Shown here: in pieces, positions 1 through 8,968 of the stretch
Layout of the letters: every line of letters starts with the position of its first letter
Position numbering within the stretch: position 1 is the stretch's first letter
Notes under the pieces: model-generated
Seen by the model: the letters and a program-made list of their open reading frames with translations, nothing else
Database searches by the model: none
Told to the model about the DNA's origin: nothing
Program-made: the position numbers and the translations under genes
NCBI GenBank assembly: GCA_965247665.1
Contig: CBDFHH010000004.1
Location: 1,054,001-1,118,000 of the forward strand
Reading direction: 5' to 3'
Origin: CAUZWH01 sp965247665
GTDB lineage: Bacteria; Pseudomonadota; Alphaproteobacteria; SHVV01
DNA length: 64,000 nucleotides

Positions 1-294
1 CAAGTCGCGTACGACGGCGAAAAAGGTGAGCCGGTCCAGGGGGGAATCAAAGAACAAACGCGACAGACCCTGAATAACCTCAAGAGCGTACTGGAGGGGG
101 CCGGCAGCTCGCTCGATCAGATCATCAAGCTGACCTGCATCCTACCCAACTTTCCCACCGACTATGTCGGCTTTAACGAGGTCTTCCAGGAGTTCTTTCC
201 CGGTCCCCGATTTCCCGCCAGGACGTCCATTCAGGCGGGATTGCTCGGCGGATTCATCGTGGAAATCGAGGCGATCGCGGTCTGCAAGGACTGA
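1..294 (+). CDS. RidA/YjgF family protein, 3' part
   Basis: The reading frame is open from the window edge to a TGA at 292-294 and encodes the last 97 residues of a Rid-family protein (family length about 120-130), so the start lies outside the window. Family hallmarks visible are QTRQTLNNLKSVLEGAGSSL, then a CILPNF strand, FPGPRFPARTSIQ with the conserved arginine that contacts the carboxylate of the substrate, and a closing VEIEAIA strand. RidA proteins are cytosolic trimers that hydrolyse reactive enamine/imine intermediates. It sits 34 bases upstream of the cupin gene on the same strand, so it is probably the lead gene of a small catabolic unit with the cupin and SDR genes. The specific substrate cannot be read. 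Confidence 0.9.
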   Translation, partial: QVAYDGEKGEPVQGGIKEQTRQTLNNLKSVLEGAGSSLDQIIKLTCILPNFPTDYVGFNEVFQEFFPGPRFPARTSIQAGLLGGFIVEIEAIAVCKD

Positions 295-328
295 TCGGAC
301 GTAAGCGCGAGCTCAAGGAGATCTCAAT

Positions 329-829
329 ATGAGCGGCAGGACATTCTATGACAGCCTGATGGAGCGTCAGGCGGAAACCCGAAACTACAAAGGCAAGCTC
401 CTACTCAAGAAGGAGGAGATCGACTGGCACACGAGTCCGCAAGGGCGCAACGGCACCATCGTCGATGCGACCACCGGGCTCGAGGCCAAGACCTTCGGTC
501 TCCTCATTACCGAACTTCCACCCGGCGGTCAGTCAGGATTGCATAAGCATACCTTCGAGGCGGTTGGCCATGTGCTGGAAGGGCGCGGCTGCGAGATCAT
601 CGGAGATGAGCGTATCGAGTGGGAGGCCGGCGATACCTTCTATCTGCCACCCAACATCCCGCATCGCCACGTCAACCTGGACCCCGACGAGCGGGCGCGC
701 ATACTTCAAGTCGAGGCTTGGCCCTTGATGATCCATCTCGGCGTTTCCGAGCTCGTGCAGGTCGAGACGGCCGGCAATGCCGAATCGAAGACGACTGACG
801 AGCCTATGCAGGAGAAGGCTGCATCATGA
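329..829 (+). CDS. cupin-domain protein
   Basis: A 166-residue protein with one cupin fold. The metal-binding motif 1 is visible as the HKHTFEAVGHVLEGRG stretch (two histidines and a glutamate region), and motif 2 as GDTFYLPPNIPHRHVN with the final histidine. Single-domain cupins of this size act as small dioxygenases, isomerases or ligand-binding proteins, and the substrate is not evident. The start follows an AAGGAG-like ribosome site (GGAGAT just before ATG). The stop overlaps the next gene by ATGA, which indicates translational coupling with the SDR gene. Together with RidA and SDR this looks like a catabolic operon for a cyclic or amino-substituted compound (inference). Confidence 0.85.
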   Translation: MSGRTFYDSLMERQAETRNYKGKLLLKKEEIDWHTSPQGRNGTIVDATTGLEAKTFGLLITELPPGGQSGLHKHTFEAVGHVLEGRGCEIIGDERIEWEAGDTFYLPPNIPHRHVNLDPDERARILQVEAWPLMIHLGVSELVQVETAGNAESKTTDEPMQEKAAS

Positions 830-1638
830 CAACATTCGGTTCTTTGGCTGGCAAGGTTGCTTTCATTACCGGCGCCGGACAGGGCATCGGTCGAGCAACG
901 GCCGTGCTGTTCGCCAAGCAAGGCGCCGCTGTCGGCCTGCTCGACATCACGGCCGACTCGGTCAGGGCCGTTGCCGAGGAGATAAAGTCGGAGGGGGGCA
1001 GGGCGCTGGCCTTAGAGGGCGACGTCTCTCGCAAGGCGGAGGTGGAGCAGGCGATCGCAGAAACGAACAGGCAGTTGGGCGGCCTCGACGTGCTGGTCAA
1101 CAACGCGGGGGTGACGCTCACGCGTCCTTTCGTCGAGACCAGCGCCGAGGATATCGACCATCTCGTGGCCGTGAACCTCAAGGGCGTAATCTATGCCAGC
1201 CAGGCAGCGATTCCTTTCATGGTCGAAGCCGAAGGCGGGGCCATCGTCCATGACGCCTCGAACGCCGGTCTGGTTGGACGACCGTGGCAATCTGTCTACG
1301 GAGCGACCAAGGCCGGCATCGTTTCTTTGACCAAGTCGATGGCGTTGTCGTTGGCCAAGGACAACATCCGGGTCAATTGCATCTGCCCCGGCTCCATTGA
1401 CACACCAATGTTGCGATCGGCGCTGGCGAGCAGTGGAGACTTTGAGGGAAATTGGCACAAGACCGAGCTGGTGATTCCGCTTGGCCGAATCGGCGCGCCC
1501 GATGATATTGCCGCCGCCACGCTGTTTCTTGCATCCGATGCGGCACGCTACATCACCGGCGTCGCCTTGCCGGTGGACGGCGGCCGCACCGCAGGCGTCG
1601 CCGAGGTTTCGCACGTGGGAATGGCGTTGGAGCGATAG
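826..1638 (+). CDS. SDR family NAD(P)-dependent oxidoreductase
   Basis: A 270-residue classical short-chain dehydrogenase/reductase. Near the N terminus the dinucleotide-binding motif TGAGQGIG is intact, followed by the NNAG motif (about residue 88) and the catalytic YGATK (Tyr-X3-Lys) at about residue 165. After this comes the usual CPGSIDTPM loop and a C-terminal VDGG. This is a complete family length. The start overlaps the cupin stop by four bases. An acidic residue after the second beta strand (LLDITAD) favours NAD over NADP, which is an inference. The substrate is unknown but is presumably an alcohol or keto intermediate of the same pathway as the upstream RidA and cupin genes. Confidence 0.93.
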   Translation: MTTFGSLAGKVAFITGAGQGIGRATAVLFAKQGAAVGLLDITADSVRAVAEEIKSEGGRALALEGDVSRKAEVEQAIAETNRQLGGLDVLVNNAGVTLTRPFVETSAEDIDHLVAVNLKGVIYASQAAIPFMVEAEGGAIVHDASNAGLVGRPWQSVYGATKAGIVSLTKSMALSLAKDNIRVNCICPGSIDTPMLRSALASSGDFEGNWHKTELVIPLGRIGAPDDIAAATLFLASDAARYITGVALPVDGGRTAGVAEVSHVGMALER

Positions 1639-2253
1639 TGACGGCACGCGTGTTGCGAGAGGAATGGACCGGATGATGCGGCGCCACGGCGAGGGGTCGT
1701 ACCTGGAGCGCCTGTTCGACTTCTCGATCCGCGATCATTCCCTGATCGCGCTGCGGCCGTTGGACAATCGGCATGCGGTGACACCCTTCCTCTTGGAAAG
1801 CGACGGCGCCGCTGCGGGCTTTCCCTCCATGTAGAGAAGGGCAACCTGGAGAGTGCGCATCTTCCACCCGACATTCAGCTCCGCTACGACCGGCCTTATT
1901 TCACCTTCGACGCAGCCGAACGCGCCTCGGGTGGGTCCGACTCTTTGTCGATGGCGATCAGGCGGTGGCGGCCGGCAACGATCTGACGGTCGATTGCCGA
2001 CTGCCCTTGGGATCGTTAACCAGTTGTCCGAGAGCTTCGCGTCGAAGTCGAGGAGGGACCAGAGATCGGTGCGGTAACGGCTACCCGAGCGCCACGCGCC
2101 GACACCGCGGCTCGCCGCAATCATGGATAACGAAATCCTCATGTCGGAGCCGCGCCAAGAGTCGCCGACCAACATATGGCATCGTCGCGCACATCTAAGA
2201 AAGGGCAGCTTCAAGCAGCGGCATTCGGGCGGTATATACCTGCGAAAACGCGT
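1639..2253. other. gene-free stretch with scattered coding-like fragments
   Basis: No intact gene is seen. Short open stretches on the plus strand look coding-like but shift frame repeatedly, for example DHSLIALRPLDNRH near 1735 and QLRYDRPYFTFDAAER near 1880. This suggests a decayed gene, but I do not recognise the family. The SDR stop at 1638 is not followed by an obvious terminator hairpin. Confidence 0.4.
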
Positions 2254-2685
2254 TCACCCCTCGATGCGCTCCGTGTTAAGCCCCTTGAAACGGTCGAAAT
2301 CGCGGTCCTCGGTCACAAGCCGGGAGATGCCTCTCTCCCGGCAGAGCGCCACGATCTGAGCATCGAAGACGAGGTTGCCGATGGCATTCGCTTCGCGGAC
2401 CGCTTCCACTAAAAGCGCCGGATAGTCGGCGCCGGGGCACATCACGGTCACGCTCGGCGAAGCAAGCAGCCTGGTCAGCGCCTCGCACGCCTCATCCGCC
2501 GAGTAGGGCGGATCGAACAGTCTCGGGTGCGTTACGACGCGAACGAATTCCCCGATGCAGAATACCGGAAGCCCCCAGCGGGACGGCGCCTCGGCGAGGG
2601 CGACAACGCGCGCGTGAGCTGCGCCGTGTTTGGGCGACTCTTCACGGTGTGCATGGACGAGAACGTTGGTGTCGACTGCGATCAA
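2254..2685 (-). CDS. vapC: VapC-type PIN-domain ribonuclease toxin
   Basis: A 143-residue PIN-domain protein. The N-terminal acidic motif AVDTNVLVHAH, an internal glutamate (CIGEFVRV), and the C-terminal FDAQIVAL and TEDRDFDRF motifs supply the four acidic residues of the Mg-dependent RNase site, so it looks catalytically intact. Such toxins cleave tRNA or rRNA when the labile antitoxin is lost. Its start overlaps the stop of the upstream ribbon-helix-helix gene by four bases, the standard antitoxin-toxin arrangement. Confidence 0.9.
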   Translation of the reverse strand: MIAVDTNVLVHAHREESPKHGAAHARVVALAEAPSRWGLPVFCIGEFVRVVTHPRLFDPPYSADEACEALTRLLASPSVTVMCPGADYPALLVEAVREANAIGNLVFDAQIVALCRERGISRLVTEDRDFDRFKGLNTERIEG

Positions 2686-2921
2686 TCGCGGGCGTCCATC
2701 CGCTCGTAGAGCATGTCCCGGTCGTCCAGGTTCACGCCGGGGACCGGCCGGCCTCGCTTGGTAAGTAGTTCGGCGCGAAAGGGAGGCGTAATACCGCGTG
2801 GGGGCTGAAGGTAATCGCGCAGGGCGCGCTCGATCAGCCGCGTGAGCGTTTCGCCCTCCCGGGCGGCACGCTCCTTGGCGGCGCGGATCAGGCGGTTATC
2901 GAAGTTGAGGGTGGTTTTCAT
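2682..2921 (-). CDS. vapB: VapB-type ribbon-helix-helix antitoxin
   Basis: A 79-residue protein starting MKTTLNFDNRLI and continuing into a helix with ERAAREGETLTRLIERAL. This is the beta-strand plus two helices of a MetJ/Arc-type DNA-binding fold. The C-terminal half is the toxin-binding arm. It overlaps the toxin gene by ATGA, so the pair is co-translated. The antitoxin probably autoregulates from the AT-rich stretch at 2922-2960 upstream of its start (inference). Confidence 0.87.
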   Translation of the reverse strand: MKTTLNFDNRLIRAAKERAAREGETLTRLIERALRDYLQPPRGITPPFRAELLTKRGRPVPGVNLDDRDMLYERMDARD

Positions 2922-3002
2922 ACAGAAATATGTATCCTTGAAACCAGAGTTCTGTCAATTCCGTGACCGCCGGCAACACCCGGGACCGGGCGAGAAGACG
3001 GA

Positions 3003-3860
3003 TTATGGCGTCCGGCCGAGATGCCGTTCGAAGAACGCCAGCATGCGATCCTGCGAAGCTTTTCGCGCCTCGGCGTTCCCCTGCACCGTATGGATGCGAC
3101 CTTGGTAACCCCTGGCGTAATACGGTCCTTGCATGGGCAGATCGAAGGCGTGGTGCGAATCCGGATAAACCTCCAACTCAACGATGGGTTTTCTCGCGGA
3201 TTCACCGGCACGAGCATGGAGGGCGACGCACCGGTATGCGGGTGTCCAATCGTCCTCGGCGCCGGCCAGAATCAACACCGGACGATCCAGAGCGTAGGCC
3301 CAGGACGGCTCGCACCAGGGATAATAGGCGACCAACGCGGCGTAAGTGCCCCGGCCGCTCTCGGCGCGATGATCGACGAAATGTCTCTGCGCCAAGCGCA
3401 GAGCGGTTCCGCCGCCCAGCGAGAGACCGACCAAGCCGATGCGGTCACCGTCGACGAACGGCAGCGATGCCAGATGATCGAATGCGGCGTACGCGTCGCG
3501 TATCTGCACGGAATAGTATGATTTCTGGCAGCCATCCGTGATGCGCCGCGGGCCGAAGCTGTCGACAATGAGCGTGACGTATCCGTTCTTGCCCAACAGC
3601 GCGGCGTGAAGGCCCAAGCCGCGCCATACAGTCTGGCGCGACGTGTTCTTCTCGATCCCGCTGCAGCCGTGCATCAGGACCACCGCCGGGAAGGGCCCGT
3701 CGCCGTCCGGCTTGGCGAGCCAGGATGCCGGCGTGACGCCTTCCTCGTCCGTGGCAATCGAGGTCCCGGTTCCTTGCGACTGGCACGCCGCGAGACCGAG
3801 CGCCAGAACGGCGATCGGTGCGACGAGGGCACGGAATTTCCCGGTGATGCTCATCCCCAA
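3003..3860 (-). CDS. dienelactone hydrolase-like lipoprotein (alpha/beta hydrolase)
   Basis: A 285-residue protein with a lipoprotein signal: a hydrophobic stretch AVLALGLAAC gives a lipobox cysteine at about residue 26, so it is probably membrane-anchored and faces the periplasm. The mature part is an alpha/beta hydrolase with HGCSG oxyanion-type motif, nucleophile elbow GLSLGGG, a GAEDDWTP acid motif and a DSHHAF histidine, giving a complete Ser-Asp-His triad. Dienelactone hydrolases proper use cysteine; the serine here fits the wider PF01738 family. Substrate unknown. It stands alone between the toxin pair and an IS630 remnant. Confidence 0.85.
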   Translation of the reverse strand: MGMSITGKFRALVAPIAVLALGLAACQSQGTGTSIATDEEGVTPASWLAKPDGDGPFPAVVLMHGCSGIEKNTSRQTVWRGLGLHAALLGKNGYVTLIVDSFGPRRITDGCQKSYYSVQIRDAYAAFDHLASLPFVDGDRIGLVGLSLGGGTALRLAQRHFVDHRAESGRGTYAALVAYYPWCEPSWAYALDRPVLILAGAEDDWTPAYRCVALHARAGESARKPIVELEVYPDSHHAFDLPMQGPYYARGYQGRIHTVQGNAEARKASQDRMLAFFERHLGRTP

Positions 3861-3976
3861 CCCTCCGTTAATGGCGCGGCCGAGCGGGCCGGTGTATCGG
3901 TGTGCCTGCCAGACCGCTTGATCGTTCCGTCAAATGGCGCCGACCGGCCCCACTGACGGGTCCGGTTCGAACGCTA

Positions 3977-4252
3977 GAGCGTTTTTCGATCTGACAGAAT
4001 CTTTCGTATTTTCAATTGGTTGTGTCTGTGATTCAAGATGCGTGCTGGTGAAGGAGGCCAGCCTGCATCCCGACTTTAACCCGATCGAGATGGCCTTCTC
4101 CAAGTTCAAGGCCTACCTCAAGCGTCGAGCCGCCCGCACCGTCACAGAACTCTGGGAGGCCATCGCCCAAGCCACAGACATCTTCACCTCGGCCGAGTGC
4201 CAAAACTACTTCGCCGCCGCAGGATATGACCGTAAGTGATCAGAAAATGCTC
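3977..4252 (+). mobile_element. internally deleted IS630-family element
   Basis: A miniature element bounded by TA dinucleotides (3975-3976 and 4253-4254), the target duplication of IS630/Tc1. Its ends are inverted repeats: the left end reads GAGCGTTTTTCGATC and the right end, reversed, reads GAGCATTTTCTGATC. Inside, codons from about 4051 to 4239 encode the transposase C terminus (HPDFNPIEMAFSKFKAYL, containing the last catalytic Glu, ending AAAGYDRK-stop). The rest of the transposase is missing, so it is non-autonomous. Confidence 0.85.
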
Positions 4253-4586
4253 TAGTGCATGGACGGCGTCTCCGCCAAGCTGGGTGGCCGGCGTGAATCC
4301 CAAAGGAGCTCTCGCCGCCCCTCGTGCTCCCGCCGCCTCTTGATCGCACCACGCACGATCGTCTCGGCGGTTGGGTTCAGCCTCCCGACCCGGTCGAGAT
4401 CGCCGTTGTGGCGCGCAGCATTGCGGCCCGGCGCAGCTTCTGAAGCCGGCGCTCGGCCGCCCTGACCGACCCCTGCATCCGGCCGTCCCGAACACAGATT
4501 CCCACCTGGCGCTTGGCCTTCGCGGCGTGACCTGCCTGGGGCAGGGTGTTCTGCTCTTCCTCGGAGCGCAATGCCGCGTCGCGGCT

Positions 4587-4672
4587 CTCACGGCACGCTA
4601 CGCCCACCTCACGGCGGCCTCGGTCAAGCAGGCGGCGGATCATGTATCGGTCAGCCTCGAAGCTGCCGTGGG
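4587..4672 (+). pseudogene. tyrosine recombinase C-terminal relic
   Basis: One frame encodes TARYAHLTAASVKQAADHV and a few following residues, the end of a phage-type tyrosine integrase. The Y of ARYAHL is the catalytic nucleophile of that family. No upstream catalytic R/H/R block is found, so only the tail survives. It lies next to the broken serine recombinase and the deleted IS630, in a small graveyard of mobile genes. Confidence 0.6.
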
Positions 4673-4704
4673 ACGAACCGCGTGCGAATTGGTTGGTGTA
4701 TCCA

Positions 4705-5145
4705 TCAGGGAGCGAACGTCTTTGCGTATCCAAGCACCGTGTTAAAGGCGGCCCAACAATACTCCACGCGCGGCGGCTGGGCGGTGCGGTCGCGGCGGCG
4801 CAAGAATTGATGGAGTGGACGCCTCCTCCCGATGGCATCGCGGCGTGCCAAGGTTGTGGTGTCGAGCGGTTCGGTCAGGGATTTGAAGGCGATGCCGCGG
4901 TTGCCGAGTTCGTCGATAAGGTGGATGAGTTCGGAAAGGGTGCGGTCCAGGCGGTCGAGCTTCCGGACCACGAGGGTTTCTCTGGGTCGGACATAGGCGA
5001 GGGCCTCGGTTAGCTCGGGGCGTCGCGTGGCGGCGGCGGATCTGCTTTCGGAGAAGATCTTCTCGCAGTTCGCTTGGTGCAGGGCTTCGAGTTGCAGGGC
5101 CGGGTTTTGGTCCGATGTCGAGACCCTGGCGTAGCCGACAAGCAT
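4705..5145 (-). pseudogene. serine recombinase (resolvase/invertase), truncated
   Basis: The first 100 or so residues are a clean serine-recombinase catalytic domain: GYARVSTSDQN with the catalytic serine, then ETLVVRKLDRLDRTLSEL, then GIAFKSLTEPLDTTT. After that point (about 4830) the expected FHIFGALAEFERDLIRERT continuation is lost and the frame runs through unrelated sequence to 4705. The C-terminal helix-turn-helix DNA-binding domain is absent, so the product is unlikely to recombine DNA. The start is divergent from the Rieske gene, with 54 bases between the starts. Confidence 0.8.
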
Positions 5146-5199
5146 GGGGCTCTAGATTTCGAGATCATGGTCTGCGATAAAGGACCTGTGTGGCGATCC

Positions 5200-6336
5200 A
5201 TGAGAGCGAAATTGCCCACCGATAAATCTTTCTTGAACGACAGCACGTGGCGGTATTTCTGGCACCCGGTGTGCACGGTCGCGGAGATGCGAGCCGCCGC
5301 GGCGGACGGGGGCCGCCCGCTCGCGGCGACCCTGCTCGGCGAGCGGCTGGCGGTAGCCGAGATTGGTGGCCGGATCGCCGCGTTCAAGGACCGTTGTATC
5401 CACCGCTCGACGAAGCTGTCGATGGGACGGGTGGAGACGGGAGGACTGCGCTGCGCATACCACGGATGGCTCTACGGAGCGGATGGGCGGTGCCGGGAGA
5501 TCCCGTCGATGCCCGACCATGCGATTCCGGCCGACTGCCGGGTTCGGGCCTACGACGCGGCGGTCGAGTACGACCTCGTCTGGGTAAGGCTCGACTCCGC
5601 CGTCGATACCCGGATTCCCGGCTGTCCCGCCTGGGGTGACGACGCGTTTCGCTGTGTGCCGGGCGAGCCCTATACGTGGCCGACATCCGCGGCGCGGCGG
5701 CTCGAGAACTTTGTCGACCTTTCACACTTCCCGTTCGTGCATGGCGGCTCGCTCGGCGACCGGCGCCAGACAATCGTTCCCATCGCCGAGATCTCCCGAG
5801 TGAACCGGGAGTTGCGGTTTCAATTCATACCATCGCCGGAGATGCAGCTCCCCGACGTCGCCCTCATGGCGCCCACCGACTACCGGATCTGGGTGCCGTT
5901 CACGGTCAATCTGGAGTTCTTCTTCTCCGACGGGGAACGCAGCCAGCTCTGGATGTCCGCCTCGCCGGTGGAATCGGGGGTCTGCCGCAGCTTCTGGTTC
6001 ACCAGCCGGACCGCGGACCGTGACGGGCCGGACCAGTCCCATCTCGACTTTCAGGACCTCGTGCTGGGCGAGGACCTGCCAGTGATCGAGGCGCAGGACC
6101 CGCCCGAGATCCCGCCCCCGATCGAGGAGTATTCCGTGCTTACGGACAAGGTCTCCATCGCCTATCGAAGATGGCTCAAGGAGTTGTCGAATGCCGCCGA
6201 GGAGGGCGCGGATGCGGTGGTCCGGTCCCTCCCGTCGACACGCACCAAGCCCGACCGGACCCAGGACGACCCGCCCCCTCCCCTATCGGTGGCGGGTGAA
6301 GCCGTTTCGCTGTCCGCCCGAGCCGAAAAAGGCTGA
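5200..6336 (+). CDS. Rieske [2Fe-2S] ring-hydroxylating oxygenase, alpha subunit
   Basis: I start the gene at ATG 5200 (MRAKLPTDKSFLNDSTWRYF) because the open frame further upstream overlaps the divergent recombinase start. The protein is 378 residues. The Rieske cluster ligands are CIHR and, 17 residues on, CAYHGW. The mononuclear iron site motif is NFVDLSHFPFVHG, with the bridging aspartate and two histidines. Length and motifs match the VanA/phthalate-type single-component oxygenases that demethylate or hydroxylate aromatic or related substrates with a separate reductase. No reductase gene is adjacent. It converges on the permease at 6367, which suggests a shared substrate class but does not prove it. 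Confidence 0.9.
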   Translation: MRAKLPTDKSFLNDSTWRYFWHPVCTVAEMRAAAADGGRPLAATLLGERLAVAEIGGRIAAFKDRCIHRSTKLSMGRVETGGLRCAYHGWLYGADGRCREIPSMPDHAIPADCRVRAYDAAVEYDLVWVRLDSAVDTRIPGCPAWGDDAFRCVPGEPYTWPTSAARRLENFVDLSHFPFVHGGSLGDRRQTIVPIAEISRVNRELRFQFIPSPEMQLPDVALMAPTDYRIWVPFTVNLEFFFSDGERSQLWMSASPVESGVCRSFWFTSRTADRDGPDQSHLDFQDLVLGEDLPVIEAQDPPEIPPPIEEYSVLTDKVSIAYRRWLKELSNAAEEGADAVVRSLPSTRTKPDRTQDDPPPPLSVAGEAVSLSARAEKG

Positions 6337-6366
6337 AGCGGAGACGGCCGCCCCCGTGAGGCCGGC

Positions 6367-7731
6367 CTATCCTGCGACCTCTTCGGGCATCAGGGCGTTG
6401 AGGATCGCGGCGGTTAGCCCCGAAACCACGATCCCCGAGACGAAGAGCGGGACCGACCAGGTGGGGAGAACGTCCACCGGTAGCGGACCGAACCCGGCGG
6501 CTCTCGCGAGCTGGTCAACCTGCCACAGACCCATTCCGAGCCCCAGCGAGATCGCCGCGATCAACATGCTGCGGGTGTTCAGCCCGGATTGTGCCACCAG
6601 CCTCAGACCGGCCGCCACAATCATGCCGAACATGACCACCGCCGCCCCTCCCAGCACCGGCTCGGGCAGCGCCGCGATGATCGCCGCCAGCTTGGGGATC
6701 AGGCCGCACAGGATGAGGAAGACGGCGCCGATGCTGACGACATACCGGCTCATGACCTTGGTGAAGGAGACGAGGCCGACGTTCTGGCTGTAGGACGTAT
6801 TCGGCAGCCCGCCGAACAGAGCGACCACCGCGGAACCGAGTCCGTCCGCCATGATGCCGCCCTTCAGCTCTCGGTTGGTCGGTTCGCGGTTTGCGCCGCC
6901 CATCGTGATCCCCGAGATGTCGCCCACCGTCTCGATGGTGGTGATGAAGGCCATGATGACCATCAGCCCGATCAGGCTGAGCGCGGTCGTGGTAGTGAAC
7001 TCGAGACCGAACCAGGTATCCGGCAGTCCGACCCACGCAGCGTCTCCGATCGCGCCAGCTTTCTTCCCGTCCACCATGCCGAAGGGAATGGCGACCAGGT
7101 AACCGATGACCAATCCGATGAAGATCGAGGCGGTGGACCAAACCCCCCGGCCGTAGCGGCGGATCAGCAGCGTGATGACGATGACGAACAGGGCCATCGC
7201 CCAGTTCGATGCATCCCCGAAGCCGATCTTCTCGCAGAAGGGGGCGGGGTAGGCGCCGCACCCGGCGGAATACTTGATGCCCACCGGCAACAGGGTGAAG
7301 CCGATAGTCATCACCACCACCCCGGACACGAGCGGGGGGATGAATCGCCGGATCTGGGGGATGAAGTAGCCGAGGACCATCTGGAACAGGCCGCCGACCA
7401 GGGAGGCGCCGAAGACCGCCGCCAGGGTGGCGCCGCCCTTGATGGCAGATGTCAGGATGCCGATATAGGCGAAGCTGGTTCCCTGGACGACCGGCAGCCG
7501 GGATCCGACCGGGCCGAGCCCAATGGTTTGGATCAGGGTTGCGACGCCCGCGGCAAGCAGTGCGATCTGCACCAGCACGGCGATGTATTGTGGCCCCGCG
7601 GCCAGGGCAATGAGGAGCGGTACGGTGATGTTGCCCGCGAACATCGCGAGCACGTGCTGGATGCCGAGTGGCACCGCTTCCGCCATCGGTGGGCGGTAGT
7701 TGGGGTCCTGAAGTTGACTTTCCGTTGCCAT
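6367..7731 (-). CDS. NCS2 family uracil/xanthine permease
   Basis: A 454-residue membrane transporter when started at ATG 7731, which follows a GAGAGG ribosome site. An upstream in-frame start at 7860 would add 43 residues containing an 18-bp tandem duplication and is less likely. NCS2 features are the QHVLAMFAGNITVPL opening, the VVQGTSFAYIG segment, the AFITTIETVGDISG helix with the conserved Glu, and the NTSYSQNVG loop. About 14 membrane helices are expected. These proteins import nucleobases (uracil, xanthine or urate) with protons in the inner membrane. The window also holds a BMP nucleobase importer and a cytosine-deaminase-like gene, so nucleobase scavenging is a theme. Confidence 0.92.
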   Translation of the reverse strand: MATESQLQDPNYRPPMAEAVPLGIQHVLAMFAGNITVPLLIALAAGPQYIAVLVQIALLAAGVATLIQTIGLGPVGSRLPVVQGTSFAYIGILTSAIKGGATLAAVFGASLVGGLFQMVLGYFIPQIRRFIPPLVSGVVVMTIGFTLLPVGIKYSAGCGAYPAPFCEKIGFGDASNWAMALFVIVITLLIRRYGRGVWSTASIFIGLVIGYLVAIPFGMVDGKKAGAIGDAAWVGLPDTWFGLEFTTTTALSLIGLMVIMAFITTIETVGDISGITMGGANREPTNRELKGGIMADGLGSAVVALFGGLPNTSYSQNVGLVSFTKVMSRYVVSIGAVFLILCGLIPKLAAIIAALPEPVLGGAAVVMFGMIVAAGLRLVAQSGLNTRSMLIAAISLGLGMGLWQVDQLARAAGFGPLPVDVLPTWSVPLFVSGIVVSGLTAAILNALMPEEVAG

Positions 7732-7742
7732 GGCCGCCTCTC

Positions 7743-7778
7743 TGTGTGGGTACGCCTGACTGTGTGGGTACGCCTGAG
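7743..7778. repeat. 18-bp tandem duplication upstream of the permease
   Basis: Two adjacent 18-bp copies (7743-7760 and 7761-7778) differ only in the last base. They lie in the leader of the NCS2 permease gene, just upstream of its ribosome site. Confidence 0.9.
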
Positions 7779-7860
7779 CCTTTGAGGCAGGAATCGCGAA
7801 GCGGCCGAAAAGGGGTTCGTCAAGGACCCCCGACCGCTCCCCGGTGACTGCTCCGGTCAA

Positions 7861-8227
7861 ATGCTAGTGCATCTTCGGTTCTTCGCGCAAGGCGGGCGGC
7901 GGTTCAAGAGTGTTTTGGGACGCGGTTAGTGGTGCGGCAGGATCAGGCCCGGGGTGAATGTCTGGAAAACGGTCGTTTTTGGGAAGGGTTTGGCGGGGAG
8001 GTAAGGGGCTCGACTGTGCGGTGTGGTGGGTGCACGTGGAGGGAGTGCGGCGCAACTGGGTGGGTGGCTACCGCAAAGGGGCGTGTCAGTTCGGTTTGTG
8101 GAAGGGTCGGGCAAGGCGAACCGACTCGGCGCTGGCACCTTCGAAGCTCGTAGTTTTTTTGGAGAAATGCTTGCCTCGTCCAATCGAAGCCTGCGCCGCG
8201 GCGTTTTCGCGTTCTCGGAATTCGTAA
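7861..8227. other. intergenic stretch with strong G-over-C skew
   Basis: No gene recognised. From about 7920 to 8150 the plus strand is markedly richer in G than C, with repeated runs of three or four G (for example GGCGGGGAGGTAAGGGGC near 7991). The open frames here are arginine- or proline-rich on either strand and look like composition artefacts. Confidence 0.5.
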
Positions 8228-8698
8228 GGCGCACCCCCCCTGCTGCTGCAGCTCTACTTCCTCTTCTATGTCCTGCCCGATGTCGGAATTCTCCTGTCTC
8301 CGCTGGTGGCCGGTGTCATCGGACTCGGCGTGCATTACGCATCCTATACGTCCGAGGTCTATCGGGCCGGCATCGAGAACGTTGCGCGGGGACAGTGGGA
8401 GGCGGCGAAGGCGTGCAACCTGACCGGCGGGCAGACCTGGCGGCACGTCGTTTTGCCCCAGGCAATCCCGCCGATGATCCCCCCGCTTGCGAATTACCTG
8501 ATCGCGATGTTCAAGGAGACCCCGCTGCTCGCGGCGATTACGGTGCTCGAGCTCATGACCCAGGCCAGGATCGTGGCCAGCTTCAACTACCGGTACCTCG
8601 AGCCGCTCACGCTGGTTGGGGTGTTCTTCGTGATCGTAACGATTCCAGCCATGCTCGGGACCCGTTGGCTCGAGAGCGGGTTCGCTCGCTCCGAATAG
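8228..8698 (+). pseudogene. polar amino-acid ABC transporter permease, 5'-truncated
   Basis: The frame opens after a stop at 8225-8227 and immediately enters family sequence (PPLLLQLYFLFYVLPD), continuing with GVHYASYTSEVYRAGIENV, GQWEAAKA, the EAA-loop-like VLPQAIPPMIPPL, and ending in a normal C terminus at TAG 8698. This is the HisM/GlnP family of inner-membrane permeases for polar amino acids or ectoine. The first 80 or so residues, including the first membrane helix and any start codon, are replaced by unrelated G-rich sequence. No ATPase or binding protein is next to it. I call it a pseudogene; a truncated product from an internal GTG at 8306 cannot be excluded. Confidence 0.8.
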
Positions 8699-8968
8699 TC
8701 CACAGCCTTTTACGCTTTAACGACGACTCCGCCAAACGACCGGGGGACCATCACGGGGGATCATCACGCCGCCAACGTCTTCACACGGCCAGGGTCATCT
8801 TTGCCCGTGGCGCGCACACGCCGCTTTACCTCCGTTGACGCGCTAATATTGGGTAAAAGTCCCGGAAAACGCCCATTGACGACTAAATTAGATAGCTGGC
8901 TAATATTTGAGGTTCGGGTTAGAAGCACGAACCCGACGAGGCCGTTCCCGTTCCGAGCGGACGGCTCG

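Noticed and set aside
5074..5199. N-terminal extension of the first Rieske gene to 5074
   Set aside because: It overlaps the divergent recombinase start antisense and reads as noise; family sequence begins after ATG 5200.
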